Below are positions 25,736-35,104 of a stretch of 64,000 bases of DNA, piece after piece. Below the pieces are notes generated by a model that made no database searches, had not been told where the DNA came from, and saw only the letters and a program-made list of their open reading frames with translations. The stretch is from assembly GCA_023238725.1 (NCBI GenBank), contig CM041546.1, positions 6,468,483 to 6,532,482 on the forward strand. The letters are read 5' to 3'. How positions within the stretch are numbered: position 1 is the stretch's first letter; every line of letters begins with the position of its first letter. A program made the position numbers and the translations under genes. The DNA is from Scortum barcoo (Eukaryota; Chordata; Actinopteri; Centrarchiformes; Terapontidae).

Positions 25736-25778
25736 ACTCTGAACGACCCTTTCTGATGTGTGTTGGGTCGTTCAGAGT
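25736..25778 (+). promoter_or_regulatory. Perfect 14-bp inverted repeat in receptor A 3' UTR
   Basis: ACTCTGAACGACCC at 25736-25749 is the exact reverse complement of GGGTCGTTCAGAGT at 25765-25778, with a 15-nt loop; one further A-T pair extends it. It lies between the stop codon (25326) and the AATAAA at 25965, so it would form a stable stem-loop in the receptor A mRNA. No equivalent is seen in receptor B. Confidence 0.75.
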
Positions 25779-25964
25779 TGAGATGGTTCAGAATGCCAAG
25801 CTTAATCAAAATATTAAATAGCAACCAGAAGTATTATCAGATTTTATTATATGTAGTTTTATAGTCTTCATTAGCTTTCATTAACAAAAAAAAATGTATG
25901 ATCTATGTGTGTATATGAAGTTGCTGGCAAATGCATTGTGTGATTGTGGCTTGGAACACACCAC

Positions 25965-25970
25965 AATAAA
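25965..25970 (+). terminator. Polyadenylation signal, receptor A
   Basis: AATAAA 640 bp downstream of the receptor A stop, the first canonical hexamer on this strand after the gene. It gives a plausible ~650-nt 3' UTR. Confidence 0.65.
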
Positions 25971-26289
25971 GTATATCTAATCTTCTCTTGGCTGGCTTTG
26001 TATTATCTTTTCCATTCAACACCTCCATGCACAACTAAGGTCACTAATACATCACTCGACTATTTGAGCATTCAGGTCAATCTGCTGTGTGGGCACAACA
26101 CGTGGTTGGGTTTTTAATATTGAGTAGAGTGGAGCAGCTTTATTTAACTACATCACTTCCTCATCTCGAGCTACTTCTGCAGAAGTGGTCATGCAATATT
26201 CACATGCTGAGCTCCAGCTAATCTTAGTTCTTACAAATTTTCAGCTTATCAGCAATACTGAATATTGGTAATTTATCGCTCAGAATTGG

Positions 26290-27410
26290 ACTGCTGTTGT
26301 TAAGCCCCTCCTGAAGAAACCACACCTTGATCCAGAAACTTTTTACCAGTTATTTAAATCTTGCATTCTTTTAAAAATATGAGAGAGTTGTTTCAGAAAC
26401 TATCAGCCCTTATTACTCACAGTAATCTTTCTGAACTTTTTCAATGTGCTTTTAGATCCTGCCATTCCACTGAAACTGCACTTACTAAAATGGTAAATTA
26501 CATTTTGCTTTTAATGGATACTGATTCCACCTCACAGCTTTTATTGCTAGATATCAGTGTGGCCTTTGATACTATTGATTACGGCATACTACATGACTGG
26601 CCCGGTATCTCTGGCCTGGCCCTTACATGGGTAAAATCGTATCTACTGTCTGAAAGAACACACAATAACATTACATCATCATTTTCTGATGTGAAATGTG
26701 AACTATCTCAGAGCTTTGTTCTAGGCTCCTTGCTTTTCTTATTATATATTTCACCTCTTGGCCAAATCATGTGCAGTTTGGGAATAAACATCCACTGCTA
26801 TACTGATGATACTCAGCTGTCTGTGCCTGTTAAGGTAGATAATGATATTCAATAAGAAATCTAAAGGAAATACTGGATGTCAAGTAATTTCTTGCACATA
26901 AATTCTGAAAAAACTAAGATTCTAGTTGCCCTGCTTGACATAGATATCAGTTTGATCGATTAACACCAACTTTTGACAATTTGACAACAGCCAAAAATCT
27001 CAGTGTTGTGTTTGATCTTATGCTTTCCTTTGATCTGCATGTTAAGGAGGTCACCAACATTGTCTTTTTTCACTTTCACAACATAACTAAAATTAGGTTC
27101 TATGAATGGTTCACAGTGCTGCAGCTTGGATCTTCACTAAAACAAAACAAAAAAAAATCAACCACATCACGCCAGTTTTAGTTGATTTTTACTGACTCTC
27201 TGTCTATGTCAGATTAGACTTCAAAGTGCCTCTGATGACTCATAAAATTATAAATGGGCTTTCCCCTTCTTACATGTCTGATCTCATTAAGTCTTATATC
27301 CCATCCTGTGCTCTCCTCTCTCAGAATATTGGGCTCCCTTGTGTCAAGAAGGAATCAGCTGGCTACAAGGCCTCAATGCATCTATAAACTTGTCTCCTTA
27401 GGAAGTTCTG
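26290..27410 (+). mobile_element. Degenerate L2-type non-LTR retrotransposon (LINE) reverse-transcriptase fragment
   Basis: Translation gives fragments of the LINE reverse transcriptase: VVKPLLKKPHLDP, FRSCHSTETALTKMVN, LLLLDISVAFDTIDYGIL, FVLGSLLFLLYISPLG and HCYTDDTQLSVPVK (a YADD-type box with T for A). The longest open stretch is 26361-26855; stops and shifts follow. The 3' portion, with a typical KVPLMTHKIINGLSPSY-like segment, reaches about 27300. Both ends are lost, so the element is inactive. It lies in the spacer between duplicated receptors A and B. Confidence 0.85.
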
Positions 27411-27424
27411 GTTGAACATCTTTA

Positions 27425-27885
27425 TACTATGATGAAACATTTCTATCCTGATGGGAGTGGTCCCTTCCAGGATGACAATGCCCTCATCCATAGGGAAACA
27501 AGGGGTCACTGAATGAATTAAAGAAGCCTATCGGATGAGAAGTGAAACAGCTTCAGGAATCTCAAGCAAGTCCAGTTGACTCTTAGAAATTACCATGACC
27601 TGGATGACTGAGAATCTTCAGAGACATACGGTGACCGAATGCTTTGATGAAAATGATGTGAATCATATGCTATAGCCAGTCACCAGAGCTTACCCACTTG
27701 AACACCAATGGGAGATTTTTGAGTGTGACAGCGCTCTCCTCCACCATCATCAAAACAGCAAATGAAGGAATTTCTTTTGGGGAAATGGTGTTCGTCCCTC
27801 CAGTAGAGTTTAGAGATTTGGAGAATCAATGCTTTATGTTGTTTTAGTTTCTTTAATTTGACACTCATCTGTATATCAGAAATTG
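27425..27885 (+). mobile_element. Tc1-like DNA transposon remnant (3' half of transposase)
   Basis: Nucleotide pattern of a fish Tc1/mariner transposase gene end: FQDDNALIHRE (catalytic Asp region), then after an interruption DENDVNHML, SPxxxPxEHQWEI (an altered SPDLNPIEHLWEI box) and a CALLHHHQNSK-type end. Several stops and shifts make it a dead copy. It is split by an inserted element at 27516-27629. Confidence 0.7.
27504..27641. mobile_element. 114-bp insertion nested in the Tc1-like remnant, with ~12-bp flanking duplication
   Basis: GGTCACTGAATG (27504-27515) and GGTGACCGAATG (27630-27641) flank 114 bp that interrupt the transposase reading. They differ at two positions and look like an aged target-site duplication. 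The insert shares its GAAAC..CTTCA..AA and AGTCCAGTTGACT pattern with the repeat at 17.93-18.04 kb, so it belongs to a dispersed family. Confidence 0.6.
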
Positions 27886-27889
27886 TGCT

Positions 27890-29247
27890 GCACAAATAAA
27901 ACACAAAGTGAATTATATAATTCATGTTTATTCATCACATAATCATTACAGGGTACAATCTTGTATGTGTGACTGTTAGGTCCTTCAACTGGGCAATACA
28001 AAATAAGTATAAAACTGAATAAGAATAAAACATAAAATAAGTAATAACTAAAACTTTTAACCATAGTCTTAGTAACTTTGAGGAATAAATCATTCAAAAA
28101 AGTCTTGGCAGTTCTCATGCAGTATCTTCATTTAGGATCCCAGTAGCCTGATGTTGACGGTCTTCCTGAGTCTCTTAGTGCTGGAGTTGTGTATCCGCTA
28201 TCTTCTTCTCATCTGCAGCAGAGAAAAAAGACCATTATCTGGTTGGCATGCATGCTTAATGATTCTCTTGGCCTTTTTCTTACAATGCTTCTTGCAAATG
28301 TCTTGTAGGCAAGGTAGAACACGGCCTATGATAAATTCAGACAAATTCACCCTTGCATGACTTTGTGGTCCTATCCGGTGCTGTTTCCATAAAAGGCAAT
28401 GATGTTCCCTATCAGAATGCTCTCAATGGTGCAGGAGTAGAAATTCTTTTATTATTTGATGGGATATCTGGAACTGTGGTGTTAAATGCTTACCTGTAGT
28501 TAATGATCAGTAATCCTACATAACTTGTTGTTCAGATGGGACAGGGAAGTGTGGAGGATGCATTGCTGCGGGGTCTCCAGATTATTGTTTGGGTCTCTTG
28601 TGTGTCAATTTTATAACTTTACTTTCACATTCAGAGCTCAGTCTTCACAATTACACAAATCTTAAAAGAATAAAGCACATGAGTTGTTGTGTGATGCATG
28701 TCCTACTGAGACCTCAAACTCTGATTCTGACCAGTTTGACAAACCAAGGAACCAAACTGAGGGACTCTAACTCTTTGATGCAAGTGCTAAATAAAACATG
28801 GGAAGGATCTGATGTAATGCTATTAACTATAGAGAGACAACAGGCTTTTGATATAAAGTTTTAAAACTGAATTTAAGTGTTTCTTCGAGCAGGCAGGTCA
28901 CAGTTGACCTTTGAGCTGAACAAAATGACAAATCTATGATCAACTAATTCCATACTGGCATGGGTGGTAGAAACACTTCAGATCTTTAGGTAAAAGCAGT
29001 CACTCTACAGTGTAGAAATACTCTGTAATAAATGCATTCAAAATAAAGTATAGATACAAAAGTCGGAGCATTACAATATACCTGATGTACCAAAAGTACT
29101 CCTGATACAGAATGGCTCATTTCAGAGTAATATATAATTGGATTAAAATGATTGGTGCTGAAGATTGATGTTAATGCGTTTATCACTTTAATGTTTCAGC
29201 TGGTTAAAGGTTAATCACTTCCTGGGTAGCTTGTGACTTTTTACTGA
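27890..29247. other. Intergenic spacer, no gene recognised
   Basis: AT-rich sequence between the Tc1-like remnant and the start of the second duplicated block. Short frames have no family signature or splice support. Confidence 0.55.
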
Positions 29248-29623
29248 CAGTGCATGCTTTTGTTTTAAAATGCTAGTCTAGTTTGTGTTTTTTTAGCTGT
29301 CTGTATCGACCTTGCATCTTGCATCTGAAATGTCGGCACCTGATAAAGATCTCTCTGTCACACTTGGGGACTTAGCACAGGAAGTAGCATCTGTACTGCT
29401 CTTTCTATACGACTCGTTAATAGGGGACTGCTGGCTTTAAGACAGTTAGTTCACAACTGTGCATTGGAAAGTATTGTGTCCATAAAGGTCAGGAAAGAGA
29501 AATAAGGAACCCCAAAAGGGAAGCTGCTGGAGAAGACATCACTGAGATATATCAGAAGACATCACTGCGATATATCAGAATACATCACTGTGATATATCA
29601 GAATACATCACTGAGATTTGAAC
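29248..29623 (+). promoter_or_regulatory. Receptor B upstream region with ETS-like site
   Basis: Carries TCGGCACCTGATAAAGATCT near 29334, CACAGGAAGTAGCA near 29378 and AAGACAGTTAGTTCACAACT near 29439, in the same order as upstream of receptor A. The 5' UTR next to the ATG has an expanded 23-bp repeat. Confidence 0.5.
29532..29617 (+). repeat. 23-bp tandem repeat in receptor B 5' UTR (~3.7 copies)
   Basis: Copies begin at 29532, 29555, 29578 and 29601, each starting GAAGACATCACTG or GAATACATCACTG and continuing AGATATATCA or similar. Receptor A has a single copy at the same place (near 23236), so the expansion followed the duplication. It ends seven bases before the start codon. Confidence 0.92.
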
Positions 29624-31869
29624 ATGTCAGGTGAATACCTTTTAAAATTCATTTTACGCTCTTGCACAGCCTAATGTCTATATACAAGGTACTGGAATAT
29701 TTGTGTGTGATTATTTGTGATGCCGGTTTTACGTCTGGTTTTCATTTAAACACTAATGCTGTAAAGCACGATAGTTCCTCATTTTTGGATCTGCATGTGG
29801 GTCAAACTGTGTTTTTAGTCATCAAATTATTCTTATCATCTTATTATGTTCAAAAACTGCTTTTGAGAAAATGAAGAAATGGAAAATACAAAAGTCTTTA
29901 AAAATGGTCCTTTTTATTGTTTGTATTGATCAAATGTATGCCTTGAAATAGAGAAAATAGTCACTGAAAAGAAATTAAAATACAAAATCATATTATAGTG
30001 TGTGTGGATATGAACACTTAGGGACATCCTGAAAATTAGCAGGGATATGATGGACTATGTACAGCAAGTCAACCAGACTTGGAACCTCATCCACCTTCAC
30101 ATCAGTGGTGATATTAGTTGATTCCTTGTCCTGTTTCACAGTGTTCACATTATTTTGTTTGGTGACAAATGTTTTCAGCGAAGAATAGATTACCAGTGAG
30201 CACCAGCAGGTGGCGGGATAACCTCCGTTATCAATTGATTTGAGAGCTGACCTCTCTGAGCTCACCCACAATGCAACGGATGCTCACAGTGATGTTTTAT
30301 TTCTAGACAGCTTTAGTTCATTTAATTGTATTTATTTGGTTTTTACTTTTGTCTCGATATCTTGATATCTGAGATTTCTGCCTTTACACCAGCACAGTGG
30401 AGATAAATGGGATTTATTTTGTGGTGCTCAAAGCATAATATAAATAATGAACCACACTGTGAGCAGCTTTAATTGGAACTACATCCTTCCCTATGAGAAC
30501 AGCTGAGATTATGAATTTAACCATTTTTATTTCATTTTTAAAAGTTTTCAATGCTGTGAGCTCCAGAAACCCAATTCCATTCACCTTTTTTTTTTTTTAA
30601 GCAAAAGCAATCCCTTTTTTTTAAAGCTGTCAATCCTCAGTTTTATCCAAATGAACAGAAATCATATCTAAAATTAATGGGACGTTGCAAACATTGAAAC
30701 TTAACTCTCTCTCTCTCTGCAGATAATGGAGAAAATAGCACCATCATGAATCCAGATTATTATGACGGCAATGACTACGGTCCTTGTGACTCAAGCAATG
30801 TGACAGATTTTGGCAAAGTGTTTCTGCCCACTCTCTACAGTTTGGTGTTCATCATCGGTTTCCTAGGTATGTAGTCTGTGTGTGTGTGAGTCCATTGTTT
30901 TACACATATAAAGATGTATTTGATAGTTAATCAGACAGATTTCATGTTTTTTCCCTCTCCAAAGGAAATGGCCTGGTGGTGTGTGTCCTGGTGAAGCATC
31001 GCAATCAGACCAGCTTGCCTGACATCTGCCTCTTCAGCCTGGCTCTCTCCGACCTCCTCTTTGTCTTCACGCTGCCTTTCTATTCCCACTACACTGTCAC
31101 CGGTGTGTGGGCCTTCGGAGACTTCATGTGCCGTTTCCTCTCTGGCTCCCATACCACAGGGTTCTTCAGCAGCGTCTTCTTCATGGTTGTCATGACGATT
31201 GATCGCTACTTGGCCATCATGCACGCTCTTAAGGTGGCGCAGTATCGCAATCTGAGGACAGGCATCATCCTGACCACGTTTGTCTGGATGCTGAGCTTGA
31301 CCGTCTCTCTACCGGCTTTTATCTTCTCAAAGGTGACAAATGAGTCTCATGGGCTGACCTGTGAATTCCTCCCAGAAAACCATGGCTGGAAGAATTACAA
31401 CATCTTCTCAACAAATATCCTGGGTCTCATGATTCCCTTGTTGGTGATGATAGTTTGCTACTCCAGGATCTTCCCCATGCTGCAGAATTTGAGGACTGCA
31501 AAGAGGCACCGAGTTGTCAAGCTGATCATCTCCATAGTGATTGCTTTTTTCCTATCCTGGGTACCGTATAACATTTGCCTTTTTGTGATGTTTCTGAAAT
31601 CTGGAGATCAATCATCGTTTGACTGCAAACAGGATGCCATTCAAAGTCTGTCAGTAACAGTGACTGAAACCTTTGCATACACTCACTGCTGCGTGAACCC
31701 CATCATATACGCCTTTGTGGCAGAAAAGTTTATGAGACGAGCCCGTCAACTTGTAAGGAAATGGCTGCCTGGGGTTCACCTTCTCTCCACCAGAGATCTG
31801 TCAGAGAGCACATTCAGGAAAAGCTCTATCTCCAGGTCGTCTGAGGTCCCCTCCACTGTCATCAATTAG
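29624..31869 (+). CDS. CC chemokine receptor B (tandem duplicate of A), 351 aa, three exons
   Basis: Coding exons 29624-29630, 30723-30866 and 30965-31869 join in phase to 351 codons. It has the same membrane layout and motifs as receptor A: TLP in TM2, VWAFGDFMC, TIDRYLAIMH, LTCEF, WVPYNICLF in TM6 and CCVNPIIYAFV in TM7. Differences from A cluster in the extracellular N terminus (STIMNPDYYDGNDYGPC, five residues shorter), the second intracellular loop (HALKVAQ for HTHQVAQ), TM5-loop 3 (RIFPMLQNLRT for RILPIMMNLRT) and the C tail. The ligand-facing N terminus has changed most, which suggests altered chemokine preference. Orthologue uncertain, as for A. The open frame's first Met near 30976 is not the start; TM1 is encoded upstream. 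Confidence 0.95.
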
Positions 31870-32080
31870 ACTTACATATCAGACACATGCAGAGTTTGAT
31901 ATGCTTCTGTCTGGGTAGATTTGCTATTTAATCCAGTCAGCCTTTTCCATGTAGCATGATTTGTACATCCTGTTTCTGCCCATGACATTGTTCTTATATT
32001 CTGACTGTGCCTGTATGTATTGTTCCTTTTTTTAATTTCATTTGCATTGTAAGTTTGTACTGGAATATTTCATTTTCACA

Positions 32081-32086
32081 ATTAAA
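32081..32086 (+). terminator. Polyadenylation signal, receptor B
   Basis: ATTAAA variant hexamer 212 bp after the receptor B stop. It is the nearest plausible signal; none of the receptor A 3' UTR with its hairpin is retained here. Confidence 0.5.
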
Positions 32087-33600
32087 GCCTGTTCTCATTA
32101 GCATCATCATCTTCTGTATGATCTCAGGTACATAATGCCCTTTCTTTTCCTGCCAAAACTTAGCAGCCCTTGAAAATTAGCCACCTCTTGACTAAAAGCA
32201 TGAAGCTGTTGTTTGGAACAGATTTAACCACAGCAGTTTGTTCATCTACGATTGATGTGCTTAAAACATTTCTGTGTTTCTTTTTGTCCCTTTTCACATA
32301 TTTGTTGATGAGTCTGCAAGCTGGTGAAAAAAACATTCACACTCAATGGAAAACCTGTCATTTTTTTGAAGAGGCAAAAAAGTTTTTTACAACATTGAAT
32401 TGTTAGTGGCTCTTTGCTTGTAGAAGAAGCTATTCACTGAAAGCTGTGATGAATCAAACTTTTTGTATCTTGTACAAAAACAACAAAAAAAGAAAGAAAT
32501 ATTCAAATTCTCTTGATGTGAAACAAATTTTGTCTCCTCATACATACCTTTGATTTTTCACATATTTTCTATATATAGTACGTTCATACCAAACACATTC
32601 TTGCTTGTCTCTTACTTCGCTGCACTTTCAGGTGTTATTTGCACAAACTCTACACATCTACATACACTGAGTCACATATTTCAGATGAAGGCTTAATGTG
32701 CTGTTGCTCAGTTGCTGATGTTGCTGTTTCGTCTTTCTTGTTGCACAATGTCGTGATCTGTTGTAGCTGTTTAGTTTTCCAATGGAAATTATTAAAGTTT
32801 TACATCTCATCTACCATCTCAGAGTGATCATGTTATATTGTACTTTTCTTAGAACACCTTCAAGGCACAACACATCTTGTGCTCATTGGAAATATAGGTG
32901 GAAATGTTCACAAATCAAATCATTTGTCTGGGAATTATTTAAAAGTGCTGTATTAGTGCATTGAAAAAGGCAGTTTGTGCTAGCTTTAGGGGCCTTAGTT
33001 GAGGAGAAATTATACATTAAACATGTATATGAAAGTTTTTCCTGTACATATCAGTTGGCACGTGACACTTAAAGTTTCAGGTCCAAAAAAATTGCAAAAA
33101 GTATTGTAAAATCATATTAAAATTTTTTTAATGTCTTTCCTGGTGTGGTGATTGCTATCAAAAGTTCATATCAGTAATGAAGTGTGCTTGAAAAGAACAA
33201 AGAAAAGGACAAAAGAGTACATCCGCCCCCCCCCCCTTCCTTTTTTGCCGCATGTTAACACATATGGGACATTTCTCAGAAAACCACACTGACACCTCGG
33301 TGCAGCTTTAACACAATGCGGAGGAAACAACAAAACCCAGAGTTCACCTTACCAGAAATGAGCTCTGCACCAGGATTTGACACATAAACTGAGCATGACA
33401 AGATGACATGCAAGGTAGATGCGCGACACAAGAGAGCACCCAAATTCAGGAGCAGTGATTTTGGCAGACAATGTGGTGAGCACGTTTATATTTTAAATTT
33501 TTTAAGCCTGCTATTTACCAGACTTCTCTCACTTCTCCTCCTACATCTATAACACCATGTGTGTAATTGAGGATTGTGTGTGCACGTGTGTGCGCGTAAA
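32087..33600. other. Intergenic, no gene recognised
   Basis: AT-rich spacer between receptors B and C with a short C homopolymer near 33227. No exon signature or recognisable repeat was seen. Confidence 0.55.
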
Positions 33601-33604
33601 CAAT

Positions 33605-33700
33605 GTCAGCCACAGGAAGTGAGGGTCGGCACCTTTATCAAAGCGAACGCTGCTGTATGGTCTGAGAGCTCAAGCAAAAGGTTTGAGTTGTGGTCTAAGA
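33605..33700 (+). promoter_or_regulatory. Candidate receptor C promoter motifs
   Basis: CCACAGGAAGTGAG (ETS/PU.1 core) is followed at once by GGTCGGCACCTTTATCAAAG. Both motifs also occur upstream of receptors A and B, there in the reverse order and about 45 bp apart. Location 1.5 kb upstream of the coding exon requires a 5' UTR exon; a GTAAGT donor near 34263 could end it. Confidence 0.4.
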
Positions 33701-34807
33701 GAGATCATATAAATGTGATTATGGTCAGAATAAGAGGAAGTTTGTGACATTTACAGATAGAGGAGTAACATACTACATCACACCTCGGTATTGTTGTTGA
33801 AGATGTTGCTATTGGCAGGGAGGCAAATTAAGTTGATAAGTTTTCAATACTGCTGTGGATTTTCTTTCAGATTTGGATTTTTTTTTAGGTCTTAAATGGC
33901 AGCAGTTGGACTTTAGCGTGTCTGTTACAGGAACTTTTCTGACATGACTCACTGGATGATGATTAAAACTGAAAAGTACAACTTAAAGGGCAGGAAAGTC
34001 CTGAATTGTCTCCTTATTCCCTTACATTTACAAGTTTGTCAAATGATCGTTTGTTTTATGTCAGAAAATGTTTAGTGTGAAACAAACAGAGCACACTCAT
34101 CATTCACTCATGATGTGGAACAATTGTCCTTTGATAAAGAGGGGAGAGAAGCATATCATCTTCTGTCTCTTTTTCTGGAAGATTTGTGAGTTTTTGCAAA
34201 TACTCCAAAGCCAATGAAGGGGAGGATCACAAGAAAATAGGATCAGATGTCATTGTTGATAAAGTAAGTCGTAGTAAATTTACTTTTTTATTTTAATGAT
34301 TCAGCCACTTTGCTTTCATGTGATGTCAGTTTTAAGAAGAATATGTTTGAAGGAGACAAGGTGTATGTTCCTATTGCAAAAACAATTCATTTAATTTCAC
34401 AAAAAAACAAGAGTTGTTCTAGATGGTCAAATGTTTCTATCAAACCACGTTTATGCCATCTATGGTGTCTGGCAGAGAAGAGTCTGAGAGGAGAGAGCGT
34501 GGCATTCAGGGCCCAAAGGAAAGTGAATGATTTTCTTGGTCTGTGTTGTTTTCGCTGTTTAATTTGCTGCTGAACTGAAGCAAAACTATAAATAAATTAA
34601 AATAAAATAAGTTCAGATCTAATGGAGTTGTGTTGGACTTGAATTCAATCTCTGGTGGTGGAGTTGTACGACTGCAACACAGCGCCTTACCTAAAGTTTT
34701 TAACAAAATGTCTCAAATATCATCTTTTGTCGCTTTTGGCGGGTTGGTGGTACTCATGAACACCAGACTAGAGCTGGTTGGCTTAATACCAGCATTATAT
34801 TTTTCCA

Positions 34808-34885
34808 TTTAGCTTGGTTTTGAAGTGTAAGATCAAGATTTATTCCTAATTTAGCTTGGTTTTGAAGTGTAAGATCAAGATTATT
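34808..34885 (+). repeat. 42-bp tandem duplication
   Basis: TTTAGCTTGGTTTTGAAGTG at 34808 recurs at 34850, and the match continues through GTAAGATCAAGATT with a 1-base difference after it. Recent and nearly perfect; it lies ~220 bp upstream of receptor C's coding exon, in the presumed 5' intron. Confidence 0.93.
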
Positions 34886-35104
34886 CTAATTCCTGTATAA
34901 TTTATGTAATTCATTTTTTGCTGTTTGACTTGGAGTGACTTTATGAATCACGGCACTGTGTCATTTCTGTCTTTACCACCTAATTCTAGGTATTGTGGTG
35001 CGGTTTTTATACTGTCTGTCTGATCTGTCATGTTCCTTATCATAATATCAGCCAAACTGTTTACCCAAAGTAACCCCCACTTGTTCTGTTCTCTCTCATG
35101 CAGT

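Larger units (their letters stand above)
29248..31870 (+). repeat. Segmental duplication, copy 2 (promoter plus receptor B)
   Basis: Counterpart of 22938-25330, in the same orientation 6.3 kb downstream. Noncoding parts have diverged with many small indels, while exons 2 and 3 are largely identical, so the duplication is old and the coding core has been kept similar. Confidence 0.9.
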
